A stretch of DNA of 64,000 nucleotides from the NCBI GenBank assembly GCA_029959195.1, contig CP114117.1, positions 1,488,001-1,552,000 of the forward strand. The letters run 5' to 3'. The translations under genes were made by a program, and so were the position numbers. This DNA comes from Dictyophora rubrovolvata (taxonomy: Eukaryota > Basidiomycota > Agaricomycetes > Phallales > Phallaceae). A model generated the notes under the pieces. It was not told the origin of the DNA, did no database searches, and saw only the letters and a program-made list of their open reading frames with translations. Shown here one piece after another: positions 22,316-33,200 of the stretch. Every line of letters begins with the position of its first letter. Within the stretch, counting starts at the first letter, position 1.

Positions 22316-23887
22316 TTATCGCATACTATCAGGCGGGATCCACTCAGGAATATATCCCCATAAAAACTCAGCATTTTCGAAAGCATCAAGCGCCCTTTTC
22401 GGTATGATCTCTTTATAGTTTTCAGGAAGGGTGGCGGTGTATGGATCGTTCGACGCTGAGTAATTAGGTGGTTGAAAGCTGGGCTTGGTCAATGCAGCGG
22501 TATTAGAGGTTGCTTCCTCCATTTTTAGGGTAGGTAAGGTGGATGAGAAAGCGCTACGAGGAGCGGAAGAAATAGGATAAGCAGGAAGGGCGTTTGTAGC
22601 AGCCGAGGTAGTAATAGGTGCCCCGAAAACAGATGTCGAACCAGCACTCGGAGCACCAAATGTATTAACGGGCTGACTAAAAGTAGCAGGTTTACCTGCA
22701 AAAGCACCAAACCCACCACTGCCGCCAGTTTGTGATTGTGATTGATTATGACTCTGCTGAAATTGAGCGAACGCACCGAATCCAGCACCAGGATTCATGG
22801 ACGATGATCCGGAAGTCGATGGCTGATTAAATGTTGGTTGACCGAACACTGATGTTGTTGCTAATGCAGGGGCAGATGTTCCGGATCCGCTGAACGCACT
22901 TGGACGTACGGGTTGACCAAACACTGGCTGGGCAAAACCCACCTGACCAAATACAGGCGGACCCGCCGGCTTAGAGAATGGAGAAGAAGACTGGCCAAAT
23001 GTTGGTTGACCAAGCGCAAAGTTTGACTTTCCGCTACCTACACCACCCGGACCGAATGCAGAACCTGTTGATTGACCAAATGCTGACGATGTGGTTGGTG
23101 GCTGGTTGAACGCAGGTTGGCCAAAGACTGGCTTCGGCTGGCTGAATGCTGAAGTTGTGGGAAATTGTCCAAACGACGATGAAGAGGGTTGTCCAAATGC
23201 TGATGACGAAGGTTGTCCAAATGCTGAAGCGGAAGTAATCTGTTGTCTGTCCTCGCCAAATGCAGAGGATGAAGTTCTAGAAGCTTCAAAGGCAGCTTTG
23301 AACGCGTCCATAGAGCCCATTTCTGCATTCTTATGAGCGGCCAGAGCAGCTGCAATTTTGTTTGCCTCGTACGTTTTCTATAAACATGGAACATTAAGCT
23401 GAAAATATCTTCGAAAGGGGGGAACATACATATCCCTCAAGCTGCATCAGATCCCGAGACCTAAAGGCCTGCCAAGCCATGAACCTAAGCTCTTCTGGAC
23501 TCTCATCTAATCCGGTTATGAGAGTTTTCTCGCCTTTAGCAGGTCCATATGATGAAAGAGGCCACAGCGGCTTTCCATCATCAGGGGTAAGATCTTTTTT
23601 TATTGATTCTGCTCTGCGCCTCATTAATTACGGACGAGGACTCCCTAAGGTCATGTACGTACGTGAAAGCAGTTTGACCACTAAAGCAACGCAAAATTCG
23701 ATGTCTTATTCAGAATCTCCATAGAAAGCAGCTAAGTAGGCCAGTACCTTTTTGCAGCATCTTTAGGATGCTCGTTTCTGCATGCACTCCCGAAACGGCA
23801 TTGTCCTCGTAAGTAGTACTGGCATACGACCTAAAAACAGAAAAAATTATCGGAAACAGTACAGAAAAATGGAACAAAGTATACCAT
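22316..23887 (-). CDS. NUP42: Nucleoporin Nup42 type (CCCH finger plus FG repeats)
   Basis: mRNA-export nucleoporin on the cytoplasmic face of the pore that works with Gle1 and Dbp5. The initiator ATG (23887-23885) is immediately followed by a 54-base intron; exon 2 at 23830 continues VVCQYYLRGQCRFGSACRNEH, a CCCH zinc finger of the C-x7-C-x5-C-x3-H class. A short exon encodes SGQTAFT, and a conserved middle follows ('KPLWPLSSYGPAKGEK', 'ESPEELRFMAWQAFRSRD'). Next come many FG-type repeats (AFGQPSSS, VFGQP, FGAF). The end ('YKEIIPKRALDAFENAEF', 'LWGYIPEWIPPDSMR') fits the Gle1-binding tail. The finger at the N-terminus is the fungal/metazoan Nup42/NLP1 arrangement. Confidence 0.88.
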
Positions 23888-24203
23888 TATTTGGCCGGAA
23901 TCAGGTCATTCAGACCAGGGAATGGATTAAAGAGTGGCCGCCGTAATGAGATGGGCGTCTATTTAAGATGGCGCTGACACACCGGGGAGTTGAGCCGCAT
24001 TAAACTATGTGCAATAGATACAGGTTGCATGACTTACTTGAATAGTTTTGCGAGAACGACATAATTATGGGTTTTCTTACATTCATAGAAGCACTGAAGC
24101 TCTCAAGGTATTCCAATCGATAACCGCCTGCGAAAAGACCGACCTTTCAGTGACCGATTCGGAAGTTGCCAATTTTACAGACATCGATTCATTATAGACC
24201 CCG
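23888..24203. promoter_or_regulatory. Shared upstream region of NUP42 and IAH1
   Basis: A 316-base spacer between two divergent start codons, so both promoters must lie here. No TATA box or repeated motif stands out. Confidence 0.35.
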
Positions 24204-25087
24204 ATGTCAGAAACGGTCCAAGACATAATTCTCCTCTTTGGCGACTCAATAACACAAGGATCATGGCAGCCCAATGGGTTAGCACAAAAACTGGCTTATG
24301 TATATGCTCGGAAGCTGGACGTGATTAACCGCGGGTTGTCCGGGTACAATTCAGATTGGGGAATAAAGGTCTTTAAGCAGGTATGTAATTTACTTCAGTA
24401 CGTTGTTTTTTTTTATCTGAAAAAAAAAGATCATTGCTCCTCAACACGCCCCAAATATTCAATATCTCCCCAAAATCCGGCTACTTACCATTTGGTTCGG
24501 TGCAAACGACGCCTGCATTCAACCATCCCCTCAGCATGTTCCTCTCGATAGATTTGAATCAAACATTCGTGAACTAGTTATGACTGTTGCATCTCCCTCG
24601 TCTCCGTATTATTCTCCACACACAAAAGTCATCCTGTTATCACCCCCACCGATCAATACCTATCAACGAGGAGCCGAACTTACCGCACGGGATCCGCCTC
24701 AGGCATTGGATAGGTCTTTTGAGACAACTAAAGCATATGCGGATAAAGTCAGCCAAGTAGGCAGTAGTTTGAGTATTCCAGTCGTGGATGTCTGGAATGC
24801 ACTTTACGACGCCGCTCACCAGGAAGAGAAGGCTTTGAGCAAATTCATGGACGACGGATTGCATTTAAACGGACAAGGTTATGAGGTAAACTCGCATGGC
24901 TCTTCAGAAAACCTATGTCATATATTTCTCGATCCAGATTGTGTACGATCTTCTTGTGAACACCATTGCCGTGCATTATCCCCAGCTTCATTTTGACCGC
25001 ATTCCTATGATATTCCCTCCTTGGGCCGAAATAGATTGGACAAACCCCGGTCATTTGTCAGCAAGAAAGTTTGAATATGGTGTTTAA
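24204..25087 (+). CDS. IAH1: SGNH/GDSL esterase, isoamyl-acetate-hydrolysing type
   Basis: Three exons joined by introns at about 24382-24429 and 24886-24935 give roughly 260 residues. SGNH blocks are all present: Ser in 'LLFGDSITQGSWQPNG' (block I), Gly in 'VINRGLSGYNSDWG' (block II), 'IWFGANDAC' (block III) and the Asp/His pair in 'DDGLHLNGQGYE' (block V). The family hydrolyses short acyl esters such as acetate esters. There is no signal peptide, so it is probably intracellular. Conserved positions are complete, so it should be active; the natural substrate is inferred from the yeast enzyme. It converges on SHR3 with about 136 bases between stops. Confidence 0.92.
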
Positions 25088-25223
25088 TTAATCATTGTTT
25101 AGAATCGTACGTGGTATCATAATAGATAGATACAATCAATCAGATAAAACGAATCGAAAAAAAGAAGCGCACTAGAAAAAAAATCAGAGCAAGAATTGCA
25201 AAGAGAAAACAACAGCCTGCCTA

Positions 25224-26089
25224 TTACTTGCTCGTAGTTGGAGAACTCAATGCTATCGAGTCTCTCTTCCTCCTTACTGAACCCTCCCTCCTTCGCGTGC
25301 TTGCTTTGGTATTCGAGGTTTGACTGTCATTCTTTTTGAAATTTGAGGGTGAAAGTGAGTTAGACCTCCGTCTTTCTTTTCCTTTGGGATAAACTTCGCT
25401 CGAAGGATTTCCGACCTTTTCATCCTCTCCTTCAGCCCACCATCTTCCCGCTTGAAGGACAATTACACCTGTCAGTGCAACGCTGCAAACGAGGTTGGAA
25501 GATGCTAAATCAAGGGTACGCGCTTTCAAGTCGGAGGGGAAAGAGTATTGGTATGTTGATGGAAGAAGGGATGTGAAGTGCGACGAGAGATCTATTAGTG
25601 AACATAGTTAGGCGGTGTACGACGTCGAAAAAGACACAGGTTTACGGACTGGGAAGAATAGAAAACGTGTAAACGAATATGACACACGAGTACAGAACTA
25701 GTTCAATGTTAGATTATAGACAACTGGCAAATATACATTACATACAGAAGCTAGCGCCGTCAAACATCAGATTGCCCGCTCTCCCATCAAATAAACTCCA
25801 AAGCGTCATGGTAGCTCCAAGCAGAGCGACAAAGGAGACTGTCATTCTCATCAATTGAGGCATCTGTGAAACAAGTGTGTAATACGCTGCTGAAGTATAT
25901 AAGTGTGCATCCGTCAGCGGTGTCTTCCATAATGTCAATCCATCGGCGATCCAGTGTGTCGCGAGGGTGCCTATATAATACGTTCATGATGAAAAAAGAG
26001 CGAATAAAAGAGGAAAGAGATAAACAGATAATGAAGGACATACCCATTAGAAAAGACGTTGTGCAGACAATAACTGATGCACGCGACAT
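25224..26089 (-). CDS. SHR3: ER packaging chaperone Shr3 for amino-acid permeases
   Basis: Four-pass ER membrane protein that helps plasma-membrane amino-acid permeases fold and enter COPII vesicles. Exons join to start MSRASVIVCTTSFLMGTLATHW; then 'LMRMTVSFVALLGATMTLW', 'DGASFFLYSCVIFVYTFSI' and 'LASSNLVCSVALTGVIVLQ' form the remaining membrane segments with the loop 'FPSDLKARTLDLAS'. The tail is hydrophilic and basic ('SVRRKRDSIALSSPTTSK'), as in fungal Shr3/Psh3. Splicing of the third exon (LYSCVIFVYTF) is needed to recover the third helix. It is divergent from the RsfS-like gene, 142 bases between starts. Confidence 0.85.
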
Positions 26090-26231
26090 CGTATTTATTT
26101 GTCGAGCAGCTGCAGAGCTGGGTAGGACGAAAAGGTTTTACTGGACCAAACATGCCGATGGCTTCTGCCTTCTCGGCCTGCTTGTTGCCGAAATTCATGC
26201 CTCTTCTTGAGCGCTTCACGCACCGTCGTTT

Positions 26232-27040
26232 ATGTCTCTCACTCGATTCAAGGCTGGATACAAAAGTATTTTAAGAGGGACACCATTGGCAACCTCGACC
26301 CGAATTTATATCAGAGATCTCCAATCAAGTGCAACCTCGAAGCCATGGTTTATTTCAGAAGAAGAAGGGGAGTCAAATGAACTCTTTGAGCTTCTCAAAC
26401 CTTTACGTTCGACCTCAACCCCTCCGTCATTGACACCCGAACATGATTTGCCAACGAACACACCATCACATCTTCAAGTTCTCTATGGGGTTTTGAAAAG
26501 TTCCCCTTTCTTTGAGCCAAATCGCATAAGAATAATGCCATCAGGAACGGATGAAACGACACCGGTTCCCGCTCCGCCTTTACCTTCTGTTCGACATAAA
26601 GGACGGAGAAGGGTTAGGGGCGGAACCGACTTCGGTCCTGGTGTTGACACACCTTCCAGCATGGATAAAGAAATTTGGGCTTGGTTGGTGTTTGCTCAGG
26701 TCAGACATGTTTTTCTCTGTCAGGTGACTATGCTGAGGTTTCCTTGCCTTCCTTCAATTAGATGAAAGAAGGCGCAAACAGAAGAGCAATGCTCAATCAA
26801 TTGTTAAGTTCATGCAGAAAATCAGTTAGTCGTTTACCACTCTTGAAAAAAAAAAACAAGACGTGATTTTACACAACGCAGCTCCCAGACTATCACCTCT
26901 ATCTGTCCAGAGACTCCAAAGACTCCAAAGGCTCCATTGAACCAACAGATGGCTGGACCCTGATTGATGCTGGGAACTTCGCGATTCACATATTAAATGA
27001 TCAGGCAAAACAAAAGTGGTTTCCAATCCTCAGGCTATAA
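26232..27040 (+). CDS. RsfS/Iojap-like (ATP25 N-terminal-type) mitochondrial protein
   Basis: Three exons (26232-26699, 26762-26824, 26882-27040) close to 229 residues. The basic N-terminus (MSLTRFKAGYKSILRGTPLA) looks like a mitochondrial presequence. The C-terminal domain has the ribosome-silencing-factor signature: 'RRAMLNQLLSSCRKSLP', then 'DGWTLIDAGNFAIHILNDQA' with 'KQKWF' after it. Bacterial RsfS and mitochondrial MALSU1 bind uL14 on the large ribosomal subunit and assist its assembly; fungal ATP25 carries this domain at its N-terminus with an extra C-terminal M domain. Here the protein ends just after the RsfS-like domain, so it is a stand-alone form. The middle is Pro-rich and variable. 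Confidence 0.75.
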
Positions 27041-27075
27041 TAAACTTTTGTCATTCTAATAACCTCACTACAATA

Positions 27076-27106
27076 TGACGTCATAAATACACCCTCACTG
27101 ACGTCA
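27076..27106. promoter_or_regulatory. Two perfect CRE (TGACGTCA) palindromes
   Basis: TGACGTCA occurs at 27076-27083 and again at 27099-27106, with repeat starts 23 bases apart, 68-98 bases upstream of the ATG at 27174. An AT-rich TATA-like element (ATTTAAATAC) lies near 27131-27140. CRE is the site of CREB/ATF-type bZIP factors (fungal Atf1/Aca1/Sko1). Control of the downstream small gene is inference from position. Confidence 0.55.
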
Positions 27107-27173
27107 CTCCCTTCGAACGTTTTTTTCTTCATTTAAATACCCCTGGATTAGCCACAACGATATCACCTTGACA

Positions 27174-27649
27174 ATGGCTCTTAACGATTTATCCCTCAAC
27201 GCTCAAGGTACATTCACCATTTATCGTTGCAACTTGACATCGTTCTTATTTTCCGCCTTTGATACAGCTGCTGTAGATGTTTATCCTGGCGTCGCCAACC
27301 CAACTCAATCAAATGCTCACGGTGATCCAATGAGTTCCAACTTTGTACGACTCCTCTAAATGGAATTCAAACATCAGCATGATAACATGGCAATTTGCCC
27401 TTAGGTCACAGACCCTACAGATCCCACACCTGGTGCCGGAGCAGGACCGACTTTCACGGGCTCAAGAGACGCTAAACATGCCCTTCATGCTGAAGCTGGC
27501 GTGACAGAATCAAGACCCGGAATTATTGAAAGCACAAATATTGATCCATTGAATTCTGAAGCTCACAACAAATCAGGGTATGTCAAATGTCCCTATCCTC
27601 AATCTCGTCAACCATCAGATAACTTCAATTTATCACAAGTTCAAAATGA
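27174..27649 (+). CDS. Small hydrophilic protein of unknown function
   Basis: ATG 27174 starts MALNDLSLNAQ; splicing across three short introns gives AAVDVYPGVANPTQSN, 'DPMSSNFVTDPTDPTPG', 'GPTFTGSRDAKHALHAEAG' and 'GIIESTNIDPLNSEAHNKSG', ending SK-stop at 27649. The result is about 110 residues, rich in Asn, Pro, Thr and Gly, with no membrane segment or known domain. Each junction keeps frame and has a clean GT and AG, which supports a real gene. The two CRE palindromes and TATA-like box upstream suggest inducible expression, as for small basidiomycete stress proteins. I cannot name it. Confidence 0.6.
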
Positions 27650-28228
27650 TGGTCACCAGCAAATGTAAATGTACAAAGAACACCAATAATAATTGTCGCA
27701 AATGCCATCTTAATAGACAATCCTTTCGTCAATCATTGGATATAGTTTGATTCCCTTGTCAAGAACCCGAGCGTGTGCGTGAGAAATCCAGGGCTTGAAT
27801 CCATTCTAAATGTCTGCCTACGCTCAACTAGACTCTTTTTTCGGTCTTTTTCCGCTCAGCCAACCAATGTCTATCATGCTCAACCCAAAAACTAGGTTAA
27901 TTCTCTTGATGGATCTTACGTGGTGGGCTGTTATGGTTGACTGGGAATATACGAGCCTTCAAATTGTTAAAACTGAATTCGCTACTCGCTAAAGGTATCT
28001 ACAGGTATTGGACTTTGTCATTCCCACCGTGGTATAAAGAATGAGATAGGGTATCGACTTCCGTCGCACGCTGTGAATCTCTTCGATACCTATCTTTCTG
28101 TTTCTCAATACCGTTTTGAGGGTGAGATTCGTCTGGTGTTGGATGGACGTTCAATCTCAGGCTCACCAAACCCACAATTTCAGTTTAGCCAGGACATACA
28201 GCGTCCTCACGACGGGTACCCATCACAT
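27650..28228. other. Intergenic, nothing recognised
   Basis: Spacer of about 580 bases before the interrupted gene. An open frame continues upstream of the chosen ATG at 28229 to 28073 (start of 'NLFDTYLSVSQYRFEGE'), so part of this stretch could be 5' coding sequence. Another short frame at 27810-27992 has no recognisable product. Confidence 0.35.
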
Positions 28229-28956
28229 ATGATGACGCAAACTTTATTCTCATTTTCCTGGCGTTTCTTTCTTATCCCTTATTTGTATGTTTTCCTCCCG
28301 AAAGTATACGTGAAGGCGAGAGGGAAACCCGAGAATGCAGGAAATGGAGAGGGTGCCGAAAGTTCCAACACGACGAACATGTCAGCGGTCCCGGTGTCAA
28401 CAATGACAGCTGTAGTGTCAACAAGTTCGAGTGCAGCTGTGTCCTTTTCTGCTTCATCCAGTTCGGCGCCGAGTCTGTCTCCTACACCGAATTCCGAACC
28501 TCCCACCAGTTCACTGGGTTCCTCGAATGTTTCACCCTCTGTTGATCCGGACTTCCCAATTTCTCTCCCGCAGCCGTCGAACAGCACAACGTGCGGAAAT
28601 GCTACATTCGTATGGACACTTGCCGACCCGTTATTCAATGCCCAAAACAAACAGATGGAGGTATATATTACCAATGACGAGGTTGATCAAATGCCTTTTC
28701 TTGATAAAACTGCATCAGCTACATCGACAGCTCCAGCTACGAACCCTACGCCAGTGTTTGATCCTGACGGAGATGGCGATAACGATGCCAGTTCCTTCTC
28801 AGACCCGGAATCCGATAGTGCAGATACAACGCTAGACCCTCAACTTCCTCGGGCATCACACGTCCCCAAGACGGCTATCTCTCTTCCACTTTCAAATGCA
28901 ACAGCTATTGCTTCTGGTCAATTAACCCTTTCTGCGTTGGCCCTTCCGCAAGGCTG

Positions 28957-29661
28957 TGTCGCAAAAATCGAAAGGGGTTTATAATTCAAATCGGGTTTAT
29001 TTACCCAACGTGAAATTAATTTTGCATTTATTTTCAATTTCACGATGTATAGAGCTTAGTTTTCTCCCCTGTGCCTTTATTTTCGGGTCCCTTCTCCAAT
29101 GAATGCCCTGCAACTTCGCCTGAGTTGTGATCGGCTAAAAACTCATTCATCGGCTAATCTCTGGACGTCTTGAATCGCACAAAAAAGAGGATGGTCTGTG
29201 CGCAAGATCAGGTTCCCATATAAACTCGGGACTTCGTTCATTTTCAAGTCGGTCATGTTGCCCCACTTAGTGGTATTCGTTATATGTACAGTAGTAGTAG
29301 TCTAGTAGTAGTCTTAGTCTTAGTAGCAGCAGCAGCAGTAGATTAGTCTAGTAGCAGTGGTAATTACGCTCTTTCATGGTGTATATAGACTATGTACATA
29401 TATATATGTTCAATATAATTTTTTTGAAAGCTACTCTGACTTGTGATTCAGTTTGAAAAAAAACAAAGCTAAAAAAAACAAGAGTAAGATGATTTAAGTA
29501 AAGTTTACAATGTATAAAAAACCACTGATTTAGTTTATAAACATGGCTGGCGGTTTATTGGAGCCTTGAAATGATTATAAACCAATTATAAACCCCCTCG
29601 GCGTCTGACAACCTTTTTTAGGTTTATAATGCATTATAATCCTCTAAGGATCTTTGCGACA
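28957..29661. mobile_element. MITE-like inverted-repeat element, about 705 bp
   Basis: The ends are inverted: TGTCGCAAAAATC at 28957-28969 and, read on the other strand, TGTCGCAAAGATC from 29661 to 29649 (12 of 13 identical). Weaker similarity reaches the internal 'TTATAAT' words. A direct 2-base TG flanks it (28955-28956 and 29662-29663). Inside are repeated GGTTTATAA-type motifs on both strands (28976, 29584-29597) and a perfect 16-base palindrome at 29624-29639. It is AT-rich with no transposase frame, so it is non-autonomous. The superfamily is not assignable from these ends. Its boundaries are supported by the reading frame of the host gene, which is continuous when it is left out. Confidence 0.6.
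29283..29345. repeat. Impure TAG/CAG trinucleotide tract
   Basis: A run of GTA, GTC and CAG triplets inside the inserted element, with a pure CAG core near 29325-29338. It is a degenerate microsatellite. Confidence 0.6.
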
Positions 29662-30258
29662 TGGTATGTTTTCGCCGCAAAGAGCGACTTTACCGTTGAC
29701 GTCACTTCATCTTCCCCGAATGTTACACAAACGCATCTCATAATACGCTCAACGCCCTTCTTTGTCGCGGACACAGGAAATACATCATGTGTCCCTCCTG
29801 CTCTCGTCCAAATTGCTCAACAAAACCAAAACCAAAATACACCCACGCTTCCTTTATCATCCGGCGCATTGGTAGGTACAATTGTGGGCTGCGTCATTGG
29901 TGTTGCTATTTTAGTTGGTGCATGTCTCCTTCCCAGATTATGGAGACGAGGTGTTCCCGGACACAAAGCTTGGGTAGGAAGAAGGAAGCTGTATCATATT
30001 TTCTGAGTTGTAAGATTATTTGACAATGTAATCAGGATGAATATAAATTCCCCACGATTAAGAACATAGTGTAGTCTTATATGACGCGTATTAAGTATCT
30101 TGAAGTCGAAAGTGTACATATAAAAGTACCTTCGCAACCGGACGACAGAGCCTCGGTTCGAATCACAATTATTCATAAAACATTTTTGAGAAAAAGGTAA
30201 TTCTAAGAAAAAAAGGATAAAAAAGTGAAGCGGAAAACAGCTGTATTGAAACGTCATA

Positions 30259-33200
30259 TTAATGTCGCAGGGACCCCATGAAACTTTTTAAATCCAACGA
30301 AGCATATTCCTCTTCTGCAGGAAGGTCTTCCAGCCCTTCGAGCAAATGTTTCTGGCTTGTAGGTCCACTAGGCTCTTTCTTTTCCCGTTTCTTAGGCAGA
30401 TCAGACCCTTCAGTACGCTGAAACAGATCAAGAACGAGATCAGTATCCATTGATGCCAGCCCGGAATTCTGTTGTGTGATAACCGAGCTCGCAATATTCA
30501 ACTTGAACCGTTGCAAGCCCATTATTTTCTCCTCCAACGTACCCTTTGTGATGAGACGGTAAACGTTAACGACTTTCTTTTGGCCCAATCTATGTGCCCG
30601 GTCCATCGCTTGGAGGTCTTTCATCGGGTTCCAGTCGTGTTCTACAAAGACGACTGTGTCAGCCCCCGTAAGCGTCAGCCCCAGTCCACCAACGTGAGTC
30701 GTCAAGAGCAGGACATCTATGCTAGGGTCTGCATTGAACGTCTGTACAATCGCGTGCCTCTTGGTTGGATCTGTGTTACCGTCTAAACGCATATATGTGA
30801 CAGAGGGCATCTGCTTCTTGAACAAGTCGGTCTCGATAATATCCAGCATTTGTTTTAGCTGACAAAAGACAAGTACCCGGTGCTGCGAGAAGGCGCCGAC
30901 ACCGGAACTTGGCCCGCTGGTATCTAAATCATCCATATCAGCCTTGAGTCCCTCGCCTGTAGAAGATCCTCCTATTCCACAGTCCAAAAGCAGTTGTCTA
31001 AAACCAAAGGATATTACTCATATTACAATTAAAATATGTACGTCACCTCTTACCTTAATGCCTGCAGTTTAGGAGCATGGATAATATCATGCAGATCAGC
31101 CTTGTCACTCTTTAGCTTGGCAAAGAGGGAAGTGATGGCCTCTTTGTCATTTTTTAGTACCAAGGCTGGATGATTGCACAGTTTTCTCAGATACTGTAGG
31201 GATTGGAAAACATGCTGTTGTGTTGATGCTCCCCCTCCGCCGCGAACGGCATCTTCGACAGCGCTTTTGGCATGCGACTGCGAGAAGTCGTCGTAAAGTT
31301 GTTTTTGAACTTCTGAAAGTTCGCAGTAGTAGTCCTGGATGATTTTAGGAGGCAAGTCGTTCAATACGTCTTCTTTCAATCGGCGCAGTAAAAATGGGAG
31401 GACTTGTTTATGTAGGGCCTCAAGGGCAAGCGCAGCTATGAAGTAAAATATATCGATCAAAAGGTGACCTATGAAGGTCAATCTAAGCACTCACCGGCCT
31501 CGCTATTCTTCGCCGATGCTTTCGCGTCCCTGCTTGACAATATTGGCTTGCCAAACCGCTCGTGAAAAGAGGCTTCAGATCCAAGGAAGCCGGGCATCAG
31601 AAAATCAAATAAGCTCCATAACTCAAGAACATTATTCTGAATCGGAGTTCCCGATAATATAAGGCGATGATGTGCACGCAATTGTTTAACAGCTTTCGTA
31701 AGCTTCGTTTTTGCATTCTTGATGACATGCCCCTCATCGAGAATGCAGTAATGCCAAGTGAAGTTGGCGAGGTTCGCAATATCGTTACGTACAACTTCGT
31801 AAGATGTTACCACAACATCGTATTGGGAGAGCATGGAGAGGAGTTTGGATCGTTCTTTTGCAGGTCCAACGTAGGCCACAGACCGGAGATTGGTTGTATA
31901 TTTGGAGATTTCATGTGTCCAATGGCCTGTAAGAGTAGGAGGACATATGACAATCGACTGCAAGCGGGCTGAATCGGGTGATTGCGTCTCTTGATATCTC
32001 ATGGCACGTTCATGATGCTTGCTTGCCAATATACATATCGACTGAAGTGTTTTACCCAGGCCCATATCTGGAAAGGTACTTAAAACGTTACTCCTTTGAA
32101 TTAGAGAAAAAAATCATTCACCATCACAAAGGATACCATGCAATTGATATTTGGTCAAGAATGCCAACCAATTGACGCCTTCTTGTTGATACTTACGCAA
32201 CTCAACATTAATATGAACAGGGATTTGATATTGCTCCACTTTTGATCCATCAAGAAGTTGTGTGAGGAATTCGCGCTCTGAGATACGTTTCTTCAGGAGC
32301 CCTTCAGGGAAGCCTGGTGGATCGGGTAGACCAGCTTCTAAGGGAACCATCTTTACCAGCGATGCAAATGTGTTGGTGGCGGTCGAACGGATATCATCGT
32401 TTTGGTCGCTCATTCGACCTAAAATGGGAACCACCAAAAATATGACGTAGGGAAGAGCCTTTAGATCCAGTTTTCGAACAATATCTGATGAAATTCAAAG
32501 TGGGAAAAGAAGACATACAACGAACAACTTACGATATATTACTTCGACTGCACCTTGGCGGTGGATGAGAACTAGGGGATCATCTAACAGCGGAACTATA
32601 TTATCAATGACGAAGCGCATAGCGTCCGTAGTAGAAATATCGCATATCGTAGCAAAAGCTTGTCCTGCTAATTGGCGAATTACAGCAAACCGACTTTTCA
32701 ACGCGCATAATAGATGGGGGAAAATCTCTGTGAGTGAGGATCGCAAGCGTTCGTGGAATGTGGGTACGATTGCATCTAAAATCACTAGATTGTCGATAAT
32801 ATCTTGTCCCCTTTGATGATGTTGGCCCATCATGTCGTCCGCTTCCCCAACATTTCCTGTTTATAAAAAACGATTATCTTCGGATATGACAACTGAATCA
32901 GCGCAAAGGGCAATACCTGAGCTGTACATCTCTAGCAGCGCTCCACACATACACTCCCACATGGCTGGCAGGACTTGAAATAGTTCAGGACCAAACCTGT
33001 TTGAAAGCTCAACGAAGGCAAGATGAGCACCACGGCGAGTTAGATGAGCCTTAACCATATCATCAGAGATTTGTTGAGTATCTTTATCTTTTGGACGCCC
33101 AGTAGAAACAATTTCTCGCTTAAACGATAATATACCTTCCGACGGTTCTTCGGAAAAGGTAGGGGTGAACTCGGCATCTTGACAAAGAAATGCACATAGA

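Larger units (their letters stand above)
28229..30006 (+). pseudogene. Ser/Thr-rich single-pass membrane protein gene interrupted by a repeat element
   Basis: The left part (28229-28956) has a possible signal sequence ('FFLIPYLYVFLP'), a Ser/Thr/Pro-rich region, a domain with 'STTCGNATFVWTLADPLFN' and an Asp-rich linker. It ends at 'SGQLTLSALALPQG'. The right part (29662-30006) continues 'WYVFAAKSDFTVDVTSS', 'FFVADTGNTSCVPP', one clear membrane helix ('GALVGTIVGCVIGVAILVGA') and a basic tail. Between them lies an inverted-repeat element; omitting it plus one copy of a 2-base duplication makes the two halves continuous in frame. The element introduces a stop at 28981-28983, so the product loses its membrane anchor. 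No GT-AG pair tested inside it restores frame. The function is unknown; a surface protein is likely. Confidence 0.65.

Noticed and set aside
28957-29661. The insertion as an ordinary or introner-type intron
   Set aside because: The candidate GT and AG pairs near its ends that I tested do not restore the host frame; the inverted ends plus TG duplication explain it better.
30155-30175. GGTTCGAATC, which looks like a tRNA B box
   Set aside because: The flanks do not form a T stem, and no A box or acceptor stem is found about 60 bases upstream.
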